DNA of 39,198 nt from Oscillospiraceae bacterium (GCA_017465625.1 JAFTVV010000026.1:1-39198); one strand, 5' to 3'; positions 24,793 through 34,481 are shown, counted from the first letter of the stretch. Notes: generated by a model not told the origin, from the letters alone. Numbers and translations are program-made.

Positions 24793-25614
24793 TTAAGCAC
24801 GTTCAACAGCATCCAAAACCTGCTGCATCAAGGAAGTATCCACCGACTCCATTTCTCCCGCATCGTAGCACGCAGCAACCTGTGGATCAATGGGTAATCT
24901 GGCCAGAATCGGCAGATCAAAGGATGCGGCGACCTCGTCCAAATGGCTTTTTCCGAAAACCTCGATGCGTTTGCCGCAATCGGGACACGAAAGATAGCTA
25001 TAATTTTCTACAAAACCCAAAATAGGAATGTGCATCATGTTTGCCATTTTGACCGCCTTGGAAACAATCATTGAAACCAAATCCTGTGGACTTGTCACGA
25101 TGATGATCCCATCAACCGGCAGGCTTTGGAAAACCGTCAAAGGAACGTCACCTGTTCCGGGAGGCATATCCACAAACATATAGTCCACATCTTCCCAAAT
25201 CACATCCGTCCAGAACTGTTTTACCGCGCCTGCAATTACAGGGCCGCGCCAAACAACCGGATCGGTACTGTTGTCCAGCAGCAGGTTAATAGACATTACC
25301 TGAATACCGCCTTTGGTTAATGCAGGATAGAGTCCGTCCGGTGTTGCCCCCTGACATTCATTAACGCCAAAGGCTGTGGGCGCAGACGGTCCGGTGATAT
25401 CGGCGTCAAGCACTGCAACACGATTGCCACGACGAGACATTGCTACTGCAGTCATAGCTGTTACAGTGGATTTGCCAACGCCGCCCTTGCCGGAGACGAC
25501 AGCAATCACTTTTTTTACTTTTGCTTTTTCGTTCAGTTTTGCCAGTAAGCTCTCTGCCTTACGGTCTGCACAATCAGAACCGCAAGAAGAGCAATTTCCA
25601 CTACATCCACTCAT
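24793..25614 (-). CDS. Mrp/NBP35 family iron-sulfur carrier ATPase
   Basis: 273 aa. These P-loop ATPases bind and transfer Fe-S clusters. The N-terminus has a cysteine cluster (Cys4, Cys8, Cys11, Cys15) as in the ferredoxin-like extension of NBP35-type proteins, then a deviant Walker A (SGKGGVGKST, 41-50), a switch region VLDADITGPSAP, DYMFVDMPPGTGD, and the C-terminal CPDC pair that holds the bridging cluster at the dimer interface. The start has an AGGAG site. It sits between an ABC-F protein and an aldehyde dehydrogenase, 16 and 5 bases away, which does not reveal a specific client. Confidence 0.95.
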   Translation of the reverse strand: MSGCSGNCSSCGSDCADRKAESLLAKLNEKAKVKKVIAVVSGKGGVGKSTVTAMTAVAMSRRGNRVAVLDADITGPSAPTAFGVNECQGATPDGLYPALTKGGIQVMSINLLLDNSTDPVVWRGPVIAGAVKQFWTDVIWEDVDYMFVDMPPGTGDVPLTVFQSLPVDGIIIVTSPQDLVSMIVSKAVKMANMMHIPILGFVENYSYLSCPDCGKRIEVFGKSHLDEVAASFDLPILARLPIDPQVAACYDAGEMESVDTSLMQQVLDAVERA

Positions 25615-25630
25615 AATACATTCTCCTATT

Positions 25631-27493
25631 CTATTGCTGTGCTGATTCCCACTGTTCCATCAGGTCCATTAAAATGTTCTCTTCCTGTTCCTTTTGTTCC
25701 AGCAGGGCTACCAGCTGCTGATAATCCGCAGAAGCGGCTTGTATATTTTCTTCTAATTCAGCAATCCGTTTTTCTTGTTTTTCAATATCTCTTTCCAAAC
25801 GACGAACAAGCTTATCCGTTTCTTTCGTGCCGCCTTTTGGCTTTTCTTTTTTGACTTTAGTGTTCTCGGTTATCACCGGTTTAACCATTGCTTCGTGTTC
25901 AATGATTGAACGGTATTTTTTGTAATCACATTTATAGTCCTGTATGGTACCGTTTTCTAAAACCCATATGCGTTCTGCAAATTTCTCAATAAAATATCGG
26001 TCGTGAGAAACAAAAAGCAGCACACCCTCAAACTCTTCAATAGCAGCTTCTACCCATTCTCTTGACGCGATATCCAAATGGTTCGTCGGTTCGTCCAAAA
26101 TCAGCAAATTGATTTTCTCGTCCATAAGCATACAAAGCCGAAGACGCGATTTTTCTCCACCGGAGAGATTCTTTACGCTTTTAAACACATCTTCCCCTTG
26201 GAACATAAACGCACCCAATCGATCACGTGCCATCTGCGGAGTACAGTTCTTTTCATACAGCATTGTGTCATACAGGCTTCGTTCCGGGTGATCAAAATGG
26301 ACAATTTGAGGTAGATACCCCCATTTCACCGTCGGACCAAAACTGATCTTTCCGTCACACTGTTCATCTCCCAGCAGGCACTTGATAAAGGTTGTTTTGC
26401 CCGTTCCGTTGTCGCCTAAAAGCGCAATGCGCTCACCGCCTTCAACGCGAAGCTCCACACCGGAAAACAAGGTTCTGTCCTCGAAAGACTTTCCCATATT
26501 CTTTGTTTGAAAAACCACATCACCTGAAAAGTCTTTTTCACCAAAGGATGCCTTCATTGTTTTTTCGGCTTTGGGCTTTTCTGTTTTACGAATACGATCC
26601 ATTCGATGCTGAATAGACATCGCGCGACGGTACAGGGTGCGATTATTGATGCCCCAGCCCTTCATTCGCTCGACAGTATAACCCAGCTGCTTTAATTTTG
26701 CCTGTTCCTGCTCATACTGCTTCAGTTGCAGGTTAAAACGAGCCTGTTTTTCATCTATATAAAACGAATAGTTGCCGGAATAAAACTCCGCGTGCCCATC
26801 CACAATTTCAATCACACGATCTGCAACACGGTCTAAAAAATATCGGTCGTGAGAAATGACTAAAACGGTAGACTTAATTGTGTTGATATAGCCTTCCAGC
26901 CATTCCACATTACGCAAATCCAAATGATTGGTAGGCTCGTCCAATAGCAAAATCTCAGTCTTTTCCAGCAGCAAACGGGCCAGGTTCATCCGTGTTTTTT
27001 CTCCGCCGGATAAGCTTTCAAAGGTTTGATTACGCTGTGCTTTTGTGATACCCAAACCATTGCAAACCTTATCGGTCTGTACATCCATATCATAACCGCC
27101 TTCCGATTGAAAACGGTTGACTAACACGTCATACTCTCGAAGTTGCTCCTCGGTGGCGCCAAAGGCCATCTTTTTCTCCAGCTCCTCCATTCGTTCCTTC
27201 GTGCGTAATAGAGGCAGGTAAGCAGATCGCAAGACCTGCTCGACCGTCCAGCCGGAGGGAAACGTAGGTATTTGCGAAATAAGCCCGAGTTTTTTATTGG
27301 GATTAACAAAAATTTCGCCATCGTCATAGTCCATTTGACCGGTCAGAATATTGAACAGAGTGGTTTTGCCGCACCCGGTCCTGCCTAAAATGGCAACGCA
27401 CTCCCCTTCTTGCACCTCAAAACTCAGACCGTCCAGCAAGTTTTCGCCAATGACAAAAAATTTTGTTAAATTGTGTACCGAAATATCAATCAT
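25631..27493 (-). CDS. ABC-F family ATP-binding protein
   Basis: 620 aa. There are two ATP-binding cassettes on one chain and no membrane domain. The first has Walker A GRTGCGKTT near residue 40, signature LSGGEK and LLLDEPTNHLDL. The second has GDNGTGKTT, LSGGEK and LLILDEPTNHLDI. The ABC-F interdomain linker (about 235-320) is rich in charged helices, and the C-terminus (about 545-620) is a coiled coil. Members act on the ribosome, some relieving stalling or giving antibiotic resistance, others housekeeping (EttA, Uup types). The coiled-coil tail resembles Uup/YdiF-like proteins more than resistance determinants, but I cannot assign a subtype. The ATG has a GGAG motif and lies 14 bases after the upstream stop. 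Confidence 0.93.
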   Translation of the reverse strand: MIDISVHNLTKFFVIGENLLDGLSFEVQEGECVAILGRTGCGKTTLFNILTGQMDYDDGEIFVNPNKKLGLISQIPTFPSGWTVEQVLRSAYLPLLRTKERMEELEKKMAFGATEEQLREYDVLVNRFQSEGGYDMDVQTDKVCNGLGITKAQRNQTFESLSGGEKTRMNLARLLLEKTEILLLDEPTNHLDLRNVEWLEGYINTIKSTVLVISHDRYFLDRVADRVIEIVDGHAEFYSGNYSFYIDEKQARFNLQLKQYEQEQAKLKQLGYTVERMKGWGINNRTLYRRAMSIQHRMDRIRKTEKPKAEKTMKASFGEKDFSGDVVFQTKNMGKSFEDRTLFSGVELRVEGGERIALLGDNGTGKTTFIKCLLGDEQCDGKISFGPTVKWGYLPQIVHFDHPERSLYDTMLYEKNCTPQMARDRLGAFMFQGEDVFKSVKNLSGGEKSRLRLCMLMDEKINLLILDEPTNHLDIASREWVEAAIEEFEGVLLFVSHDRYFIEKFAERIWVLENGTIQDYKCDYKKYRSIIEHEAMVKPVITENTKVKKEKPKGGTKETDKLVRRLERDIEKQEKRIAELEENIQAASADYQQLVALLEQKEQEENILMDLMEQWESAQQ

Positions 27494-27507
27494 TGGCCAT
27501 TACTCCA

Positions 27508-28095
27508 TTACAGATTTTTTACAAGCTCTTGCAAATCAGCAGGCGTATATAACAAATTCAGTGCCTGCAGCAAAGCGTTTGCGCTCATGTGCTCCGGAAG
27601 ATCCAATTTTTTCAGCAGTTTTTTACGCAAAAAACTGCTGTCCTTTCCTCCGGAAAGTCCCAGTTCCATCAAATCCTGCTTTGTGATAGAGCCGCTAAAA
27701 GCAGAAGCAGCTTCGTCTTCAAAGGATGCGCCGCAACGACGCAAGGCATCCAAAATAATCTGACGGGTCATCCCCTCCACGCCAAGCTTCCCTTCTTTTC
27801 CAGGTGCAGACTTGCGCTTTTCCTTTCCGTAAATATCCGGAATATAGGCGTGCAGTAAGTAAGCTGGGTCAATGGCACTTTTCAGGAAATTCCGAATCAC
27901 AAAACCTGCACCGTCTGAGTCGGTGAAAACAATCAGGCCACGGTTTTCGGCAACACGGCGCAAAAACGCAAGATTGGCTTTATCTTTCATAATGCCAAAC
28001 CCATTTGTTTCAATAATCGGTGCATCCACGATTTGAGAGAGCGTGTTTTTGTCATACCGCCCTTCCACGACAATCGCCTGCTTGATTTTAATCAT
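27508..28095 (-). CDS. rnmV: Ribonuclease M5-like toprim protein (DUF4093)
   Basis: 195 aa. RNase M5 matures 5S rRNA in Firmicutes. The N-terminal toprim domain is clear (AIVVEGRYDKNTLSQIV, then GLIVFTDSDGAGFVIRNF with the acidic metal-binding residues), followed by AYIPDIYGKEKRKSAPGKEGKLGVEGM, which resembles the RNase M5 C-terminal part (DUF4093). The ATG has an AGGAGG site and overlaps the holA stop by 8 bases. The symbol reflects family assignment, since the substrate is inferred by homology. No 5S rRNA gene is in the window. Confidence 0.87.
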   Translation of the reverse strand: MIKIKQAIVVEGRYDKNTLSQIVDAPIIETNGFGIMKDKANLAFLRRVAENRGLIVFTDSDGAGFVIRNFLKSAIDPAYLLHAYIPDIYGKEKRKSAPGKEGKLGVEGMTRQIILDALRRCGASFEDEAASAFSGSITKQDLMELGLSGGKDSSFLRKKLLKKLDLPEHMSANALLQALNLLYTPADLQELVKNL

Positions 28096-29140
28096 TTCGA
28101 GCCTCCTGTGCGAGACGCAATATCAGTACCTCCAAAAGTCTCTGGGGTTCATCATAAGAAGTTTTCAAAGCATTATCTGTTTCTAAAATTAATTCAGCTG
28201 CAAACGAACAAAATTTTGCAGAAAATTGCCTCGACATATCCATTGTCTTTTTTGCGGCATAATCGCTCATTCCACAAAGGCGCATTAAATCGCTGTAGGT
28301 TTTGCCGTGATCCTGCAATGTGCGCGCCACACCCAGTCTACGAAAATGAGCACCGATTGCACCTAAAATTACAACCGGTTCTTGCTGCATCTTAAAAAGG
28401 GTGTGCAGCTTTTGTAAGGCCCCGCCATATTGTCCCTGACCCATCAAATTGGTCATTTCAAAGGCAACCGCCTCCATTACAGGCTCAGTAACCGCATCAA
28501 TATCGCTCTTGACAATGATATCACTGCCCGAATAAGCACAAATTTTAGAAATTTCTCCGGCTAAGGCTGTCATTGTGCCACCTGTAATATCTATCAGATA
28601 CGCACACAAATCAGAGGAAATACTCTTTTTCTCCGCTGCAAAGTGGCGTGTAACCCAGGCGATCAGATCTCGCTGATTTTGTTTTTCAAAATTTACGATC
28701 ACGCCGTTACTATTGACAGCATCCCACAGCTTCTTCAGCCGCTTATCCGGTTTAAATTCCGAGGCAATATAGGTAAAAACAACACTGCAATATTCCGGGA
28801 TATCAGAAAGAACAGCAGTCATCTTTTCTCGTTCGCTTTCATTGAGTTTAAAAATATCAATTTCATCAACCCAAATAAACGTATTTTCTGCCATCATAGG
28901 CAGATTTTCCGTTGCCTCGGCAAAGGCCGCTACTGAAAAATTCTCTTGTGTAAACTTGTGGTAATTGAAAGACTCGGTGAGTTCATCCAAAAGCTTTTTC
29001 TTCATCTGCTCCAAGTAATAGTGCAGTAAAAATGTCTCCTCACCACTAAAAATATACAATCTGCTGAATTGTCGCTCTTTCAGCTGCATTTTCAGCTGTT
29101 GAATATTATTACTGTCTTCGTGTTGTTGAAGCTTTGCCAC
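28088..29140 (-). CDS. holA: DNA polymerase III subunit delta
   Basis: 350 aa. HolA opens the sliding clamp within the clamp-loader complex, with DnaX encoded elsewhere in this window. The sequence has the divergent AAA+ fold of the family: RLYIFSGEETFLLHYYLEQMKKKLL at the N-terminus, FIWVDEIDIFKLN, CSVVFTYIASEFKPDKRLKKL, and the C-terminal block VILGAIGAHFRRLGVARTLQ and RLCGMSDYAAKKTMDMS. It starts with GTG at 29140, with a GGGGGTGA site formed by the end of comEC, four bases downstream of that stop. The comEC-holA order is common in Firmicutes. Confidence 0.95.
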   Translation of the reverse strand: MAKLQQHEDSNNIQQLKMQLKERQFSRLYIFSGEETFLLHYYLEQMKKKLLDELTESFNYHKFTQENFSVAAFAEATENLPMMAENTFIWVDEIDIFKLNESEREKMTAVLSDIPEYCSVVFTYIASEFKPDKRLKKLWDAVNSNGVIVNFEKQNQRDLIAWVTRHFAAEKKSISSDLCAYLIDITGGTMTALAGEISKICAYSGSDIIVKSDIDAVTEPVMEAVAFEMTNLMGQGQYGGALQKLHTLFKMQQEPVVILGAIGAHFRRLGVARTLQDHGKTYSDLMRLCGMSDYAAKKTMDMSRQFSAKFCSFAAELILETDNALKTSYDEPQRLLEVLILRLAQEARND

Positions 29141-29144
29141 AAAC

Positions 29145-31391
29145 TCACCCCCTGATTACAATATTGCCCATAGCGTCCGTACGCAAGATAATACATCCGG
29201 AAATTTTTAATTTATCCATCGTCATTTTGTCTGGATGCCCATATCGGTTATATTTTCCCACAGAGATCACCGCTATTTTGGGTTGAACAGCATTAAGAAA
29301 ATCTGCAGCTGTTGAGGTATCGGCACCATGGTGACCAACAACCAAAACGTCTGCGTGAACATCATCGCACTGCTGCAAAAATTGACGCTCTCCGGTCATA
29401 CTCCGATCTCCGGTAATCAGTATATCACAATTTTCGCTCTGAAACAAGATGCACATACTACTTTCGTTGGACTGTTCCTGCTGTGTTAGCGGATACAACG
29501 AAATAAATCCCTTACCGCAAGAAATTGTAGTTTCCTGTCGAACCCAAAAAATGGGTATATGCTCATCAGAAAGCATCATTCGCCATTCGTTATCCGGCTC
29601 AGTATCCGGCAGATAGAGGGCATCAACAGAAACTACATTCAAAAGATAGGGTACACCGTTGATGTGGTCAGCATCGTAATGGGTAATAATGAGTCCATCC
29701 AATTTTGAAATCCCTTGTGCGCCCATTGCACATGTAAGCGCATTGGCAGTATACTCTCCGCTGTCCCCACCGCAATCAACCACATAGGCCTTGTCCTTGC
29801 TCTGTATCAGTATGCATTGTCCCTGCCCCACATCTACAACCGTCATACGGACATTGTCCATACGTGGTTCCAACCATGTAGCAAACAGGGAAAGGCCAAA
29901 TGTCAGCGCCAGTCCTGCGGCAAGAATCCAAGGTTTTTTCTTTTGGGAACACACAAACAATATAATGAGAACGTAAATTAACACAATCCAAACAATCGTA
30001 TATACAGAACCGGTATAAGCCACGGTAACCGGAATTTTCGACATCATTTTGGCAACAAACAGTACAATGCGCAATAAAAACGTTACTATTCCAGCAACAA
30101 ATGAACCCAATGGAAGCCAAATGACAGAACATACACACGCAAGCAAAATTCCGCAAAAAGAAACAGATACAAGCCAAAGAATCAGCAAGTTTGTGAGTAT
30201 TCCTGTAAGGGAAATCATACCATAGTATACAGCAGACAACGGGATAGTGATCACCATTGCGCCACAGGAAGCGGCAAAAGAATGTGCCACCCAACGGGCA
30301 ATTTTGCCTTTAAAGCTCTTTCGATCCCATCGGCCAATGCGCTTTTTATCCATCAAATACTGACTTATGGGATGAGAAACCAGCAAAATGCCAATCATAC
30401 ACCCAACAGAAAGCTGGAAGCTTGGCGATGTAATTGTCAAAGGATTTGCAAGAAGCATCCCGGTAACGGCCGCAGCCAGTGCGGTCATCAAATCGTATTC
30501 TTTATTAACTGCCAATGCAATGATCACCAAGGCCTGCATTACACAAGCTCGGACTACAGAGGGCGTGAACCCGGCAACTCCTGCAAACAAAAATAAAACG
30601 GGTAAGCCAATGATTGCAGTCAATTTAAAGCGATTGCATGTTAGGATATACAAAACAGACATCAAAACCGCAACATGTAAGCCCGACACAGCTACAACGT
30701 GCCGAATGCCGCTCTTTTGAAGTGCAAAATCCTGTTCAAAAGGAATTTCCTCATCGTAGCCAAGCAGCAAAGCTTTCGCAAAACAAGCAGAATCTTCAGG
30801 AAATATTTCTTCCAGCCGATTTAAAATACTATGTCGCAAGGATGCGGCATAGTATTTCCCGGGTACCTGCTTTACAGCACTGTGTTCCAAAATATCATCG
30901 CAGTAACCAAGCAGAAATATACCTTCTCCTTGGTGATATGTTGCTTCCTTCCTACCGCCAAAAGACGTATAGCGCAACGAAATTTCAGCCTTCAGACGAT
31001 CACCGGGTTGAAATTGACGTTCCTCCTGAAAGAAAATGCGTATGGTATACCATTCACCGTGCAGTTTGATCTTCCCGTCAGCGCAGGTGCCGTAGTCGGA
31101 GGGCAAAGAATAGTCTGTAATTTCGGCATAGGTGGTGACAGTTTTCCCATCGAAATATCGGAGTTCCTCAAGGACGCGGACATCATAGCTGTAATTATAC
31201 AAACAGCCGATCCCAAGTCCCAGTAAAACAACAGCCGCAATGGGGATGCGGATCTTTTTGAAAAGTTGAAAAGCAAGTCCGCAGAGCAGCGAAAAAATAC
31301 CAAGGTAAAGCAGTAACGAAAGTGAAACAATATACGCAAATAAAATTGCAGCAATAGTAAATCCTATTGAAAACCACATTAATTTGCGCAT
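29145..31391 (-). CDS. comEC: ComEC/Rec2 family DNA uptake channel
   Basis: 748 aa. ComEC moves transforming single-stranded DNA across the membrane. The N-terminal region has two membrane segments and an OB-fold-like DUF4131 part (about 70-170). The central Competence domain (about 200-470) starts with HSILNRLEEIFPEDSACFAKALLLGYDEEIP and has repeated membrane helices, including the VSGLHVAVL motif. The C-terminal metallo-beta-lactamase domain (about 500-745) has THYDADHINGVPYL, LVVGHHGAD and ILITGDR, which should form the nuclease site. All domains are present. The ATG has a GAGGGGG site. No other competence genes lie here, so natural transformation cannot be judged. Confidence 0.95.
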   Translation of the reverse strand: MRKLMWFSIGFTIAAILFAYIVSLSLLLYLGIFSLLCGLAFQLFKKIRIPIAAVVLLGLGIGCLYNYSYDVRVLEELRYFDGKTVTTYAEITDYSLPSDYGTCADGKIKLHGEWYTIRIFFQEERQFQPGDRLKAEISLRYTSFGGRKEATYHQGEGIFLLGYCDDILEHSAVKQVPGKYYAASLRHSILNRLEEIFPEDSACFAKALLLGYDEEIPFEQDFALQKSGIRHVVAVSGLHVAVLMSVLYILTCNRFKLTAIIGLPVLFLFAGVAGFTPSVVRACVMQALVIIALAVNKEYDLMTALAAAVTGMLLANPLTITSPSFQLSVGCMIGILLVSHPISQYLMDKKRIGRWDRKSFKGKIARWVAHSFAASCGAMVITIPLSAVYYGMISLTGILTNLLILWLVSVSFCGILLACVCSVIWLPLGSFVAGIVTFLLRIVLFVAKMMSKIPVTVAYTGSVYTIVWIVLIYVLIILFVCSQKKKPWILAAGLALTFGLSLFATWLEPRMDNVRMTVVDVGQGQCILIQSKDKAYVVDCGGDSGEYTANALTCAMGAQGISKLDGLIITHYDADHINGVPYLLNVVSVDALYLPDTEPDNEWRMMLSDEHIPIFWVRQETTISCGKGFISLYPLTQQEQSNESSMCILFQSENCDILITGDRSMTGERQFLQQCDDVHADVLVVGHHGADTSTAADFLNAVQPKIAVISVGKYNRYGHPDKMTMDKLKISGCIILRTDAMGNIVIRG

Positions 31392-31410
31392 ACTGTCCCC
31401 CTCTTTCTAT

Positions 31411-31441
31411 AACGAACGCCGCCCAGCCGGCGGCGTTCGTT
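31411..31441 (-). terminator. GC-rich hairpin between alaS and comEC
   Basis: A 13-bp perfect stem AACGAACGCCGCC/GGCGGCGTTCGTT with a 5-base loop begins shortly after the alaS stop. On the minus strand it is followed by ATAGAAAGAG, not a T-run, so it may be a weak terminator, an mRNA-stabilising end or a processing site rather than a full stop. Confidence 0.6.
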
Positions 31442-31451
31442 TGAAAATCAA

Positions 31452-34088
31452 TTAAATTTTAGAAGCAACGAAGCCATCAACCTGTGCCAGTGCGTCGTCC
31501 AGCTTTAACAAATCCTTGCCGCCGCCCATTGCAGAATCAGGCTTACCGCCGCCGCTGCCGCCACAGGTGGCGCAAACCAGCTTCACCAGATCGCCGGCTT
31601 TAATACCCTTGGCTACAGCGTCCTTGCCGCATACAGCCAAGAAAGTAATTTTACCGTCAACAACAGTAGACAGCACAGCCACAATGTTGGAAGCCTTGTC
31701 ACGCAGGGTATCACCCATCTGCCGCAGTTTTCCTGCATCAGCACCGGGCACATTAGCGGTCAGAATCTTGAGTCCGCCCATATCGTGAGCACCTACCAGG
31801 AAGCGATCAACTTCACCGGCAGTCTGCTTCGCAGCAAAAGATTCAATGGTCTTTTTCAGTGCCTTAATCTCTTCGACCTGACTTTCAAGCTTGGCAGCCA
31901 GCTCTGCAGGCTTGGTTTTCAGAACCGCACAGGCATCGTAAACTCTCTTACGTGCCAATTCCATTTCTGCCAGACACTCTTTGCCGGTGATTGCTTCAAT
32001 ACGACGCACACCGGAAGCAACAGAGTATTCGCTTTCGATGCGGAACGGTCCAACCTTTGCGGTATTATCCAAATGTGTACCACCGCAGAGCTCGATAGAA
32101 TAACCACCCATATTGACCACACGGACGGTATCACCGTACTTTTCACTAAACAGTGCCATTGCGCCCATAGCCTTTGCTTCATCAATGGGCATTTCTTTTA
32201 CAGAAACAGGATAACCCTCCAAAACGGCAGACTGAACACAAGCGTCAATTTTGGCCATTTCCTCAGCTGTAACAGCGGAATAGTGAGAGAAGTCAAAGCG
32301 AAGACGGTCAGGCTCTACCAAAGAGCCGGCCTGATGCACGTGGTCACCCAAAATGCTCTTGAGTGCCTTTTGCAGCAAGTGGGTTGCAGAGTGGGCACGC
32401 ATAACAGCTTTTCTGCGCTCCACATCAATGGATGCAAGCACAACATCATCAACCTTCAGAGTACCGCCAACCATTTCACCGGTGTGCAGATATTTTCCGC
32501 CCTTATCTTTCTGAACGTCGGTAACTTTAAAACGGCTGTCACCGAACAGCAGAACACCGTGATCTGCGCATTGGCCGCCCATTTCAGCATAGAACGGTGT
32601 TTTATCCAGTACAACAATACCCTTTTCACCGCCGGTAATAGAGCCTGTTACCTCTTCTCCTACGCAGACAGCAACGATTTTAGCCTGACAGTTGAACTGA
32701 TCGTAGCCCACAAACTGGGTAGCAGGGACATCGGAGCCAAAATCAATACCGGTCCAACCCAAATCGCCCATTTTTTTACGGTCTTCACGGGCACGATTGC
32801 GCTGCTCTTCACGGCAGGAAACATATTTTTCCATATCTACAGTCATTCCCTCGTCTTCCAGCATTTCTGCAGTCAGGTCGATGGGAAAACCGTAGGTATC
32901 GGAAAGCAAGAACGCATCCTCACCGGAAAATACAGTTAAATTCTTTTCCTTGTGGGCAGTAAGCTTTTCGCCAAAAATGCGCATACCCACATCAATGGTA
33001 CGTGCAAAGTTCTCTTCCTCATTCTTCACCACACGGATGATGTGCTCTGCACGTTCACGCAAGTAGGTGTAGTGGCTTTCGTTTTCCTTAATGACGGTGG
33101 AAACGACTTCAAACAAGAAAGGCTTGTTCACGCCCAAAAGCTTACCGTGGCGTGCGGCGCGGCGAAGCAAACGGCGCAGAACATAACCGCGACCTTCATT
33201 GGTAGGCTGAACGCCGTCGGCAATCATAAAGGTGGATGCACGGATATGATCGGTGATCACACGCAGAGAAACGTCCGTTTTAACGCTTTGACCATAGGAA
33301 GCACCGGTAATTGCGGTAACGTGGTTTGTAATGTTCATTACTGTATCCACATCAAACAAACTGTTTACATCCTGACAAACAACCGCCAGTCGCTCCAGAC
33401 CCATACCGGTGTCAATGTTCTTTTGAGAAAGCTCGGTATAGTTGCCGTTGCCATCGTTATCGAACTGGGAGAACACGTTGTTCCATACTTCCATATAACG
33501 GTCGCAATCACAGCCTACGGTACAACCCGGTTTGCCGCAACCGTACTTTTCACCGCGGTCGTAATAAATCTCGGAGCAAGGACCGCAAGGACCGGCACCG
33601 TGTTCCCAGAAGTTGTCGGACTTGCCAAAGCGGAAAATATTTTCCGCAGGAATGCCAATATCCTTATTCCAAATTTCAAAAGCCTCATCATCATTTTCAT
33701 AGATGGAGGGATACAGACGGTTCGGATCTAAGCCCACAACTTTTGTGAGGAACTCCCAGCTCCAGGCGATTGCTTCCTTTTTGAAATAGTCACCAAAAGA
33801 GAAGTTGCCCAGCATTTCAAAATAGGTGCCGTGGCGGGCGGTTTTGCCGATGTTCTCAATGTCACCGGTGCGGATGCATTTCTGACAGGTGCAAACACGG
33901 CGACGGGGCGGCTCAACTTCCCCCTTGAAGTAAGGCTTCATGGGTGCCATACCGGAATTGATCAGCAGCAAAGACTGATCGTTTTGAGGGATCAAGGAAA
34001 AGCTGGGCAGACGCAGGTGATTTTTGCTTTCAAAGAAGCTTAAAAACATCTCACGCAATTCGTTTACGCCATAGGGTTTTGGATTCAT
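31452..34088 (-). CDS. alaS: Alanine-tRNA ligase
   Basis: 878 aa, normal length. It charges tRNA-Ala. The class II catalytic core starts ELREMFLSFFESKNHLRLPSFSLIPQNDQSLLLINSGMAP (shown here as two adjoining blocks) and continues through RVCTCQKCIRTGDIENIGKTARHGTYFEMLGNFSFGDYFK. The editing domain has HSATHLLQKAL and CGGTHLDNT, which supply the metal-binding His/Cys residues. The C-terminal DHHA1-like domain ends near residue 878 with the Gly-rich CGGSGGGKPDSAMGGG. A T-box leader precedes the gene, giving control by uncharged tRNA-Ala. The ATG has a CGGAGGT site. Confidence 0.98.
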   Translation of the reverse strand: MNPKPYGVNELREMFLSFFESKNHLRLPSFSLIPQNDQSLLLINSGMAPMKPYFKGEVEPPRRRVCTCQKCIRTGDIENIGKTARHGTYFEMLGNFSFGDYFKKEAIAWSWEFLTKVVGLDPNRLYPSIYENDDEAFEIWNKDIGIPAENIFRFGKSDNFWEHGAGPCGPCSEIYYDRGEKYGCGKPGCTVGCDCDRYMEVWNNVFSQFDNDGNGNYTELSQKNIDTGMGLERLAVVCQDVNSLFDVDTVMNITNHVTAITGASYGQSVKTDVSLRVITDHIRASTFMIADGVQPTNEGRGYVLRRLLRRAARHGKLLGVNKPFLFEVVSTVIKENESHYTYLRERAEHIIRVVKNEEENFARTIDVGMRIFGEKLTAHKEKNLTVFSGEDAFLLSDTYGFPIDLTAEMLEDEGMTVDMEKYVSCREEQRNRAREDRKKMGDLGWTGIDFGSDVPATQFVGYDQFNCQAKIVAVCVGEEVTGSITGGEKGIVVLDKTPFYAEMGGQCADHGVLLFGDSRFKVTDVQKDKGGKYLHTGEMVGGTLKVDDVVLASIDVERRKAVMRAHSATHLLQKALKSILGDHVHQAGSLVEPDRLRFDFSHYSAVTAEEMAKIDACVQSAVLEGYPVSVKEMPIDEAKAMGAMALFSEKYGDTVRVVNMGGYSIELCGGTHLDNTAKVGPFRIESEYSVASGVRRIEAITGKECLAEMELARKRVYDACAVLKTKPAELAAKLESQVEEIKALKKTIESFAAKQTAGEVDRFLVGAHDMGGLKILTANVPGADAGKLRQMGDTLRDKASNIVAVLSTVVDGKITFLAVCGKDAVAKGIKAGDLVKLVCATCGGSGGGKPDSAMGGGKDLLKLDDALAQVDGFVASKI

Positions 34089-34124
34089 ATTTTGTTACCT
34101 CCGAAGAAATGAATTTAAATAGAT

Positions 34125-34349
34125 TTACAAAAAAATACAGCCGTCCCTATACATAGGGGCGACTAATCGCGGTACCACCCTAATTTACCGAGAAACGGCA
34201 TCTTAGCTGCTCTATAACGGGAGCACCCGTCTTGGTCATCCCAAGCGGCTTGGAAGTGGCTGTGCATATATCCTGCAAGGGGCTTGCACCTGATCCCCTC
34301 TCGCTATGGCAGTATTTTATACACTATTTTCCGCATTGCCTTTGCATTT
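34125..34349 (-). promoter_or_regulatory. T-box riboswitch upstream of alaS
   Basis: On the minus strand, the leader contains the conserved T-box sequence AGGGTGGTACCGCG (around 34169-34182), an upstream stem I with CGAGAGGGGATCAGGTG, and a terminator (AGTCGCCCCTA paired with TAGGGACGGCT, about 34139-34164) followed by seven T residues. The alanine codon GCC at 34258-34260, in the context ACAGCCACT, is the likely specifier. Uncharged tRNA-Ala should stabilise the antiterminator and allow alaS expression. Confidence 0.93.
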
Positions 34350-34356
34350 CTAAGAT

Positions 34357-34384
34357 ATTTTATCACAAAAGCGAAAATTGTCAA
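34357..34384 (-). promoter_or_regulatory. Promoter of the alaS T-box leader
   Basis: On the minus strand, a perfect TTGACA (34379-34384), a 16-base spacer and TAAAAT (34357-34362). The predicted start is about 8 bases on, at the 5' edge of the T-box RNA. Confidence 0.8.
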
Positions 34385-34433
34385 CTGCAATTCATACTTT
34401 ATTAAAATAAATAATAAAAAACAATTTTTACAC

Positions 34434-34462
34434 TTTACTTTCTAAGACCGTTGCGCTATAAT
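34434..34462 (+). promoter_or_regulatory. Promoter of the surface protein gene
   Basis: TTTACT (34434-34439), a 17-base spacer and a perfect TATAAT (34457-34462). The 5' leader of about 65 bases contains the 12-base palindrome TACCATATGGTA at 34482-34493. Confidence 0.65.
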
Positions 34463-34481
34463 TAGACTGTTATTTTATATA

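Noticed and set aside
25631-27493. ABC-F gene as an antibiotic resistance determinant
   Set aside because: It sits in a housekeeping operon, and the coiled-coil tail resembles Uup/YdiF-type proteins. Nothing visible points to a resistance subtype.
29145-31391. comEC as evidence for natural competence
   Set aside because: Most Firmicutes keep comEC without demonstrated transformation, and no other competence gene is in the window.
31785-32939. 384-residue open frame on the plus strand, opposite alaS
   Set aside because: It lies wholly antisense to the well-supported alaS gene, has no ribosome binding site and matches no family. It reflects alaS codon bias.
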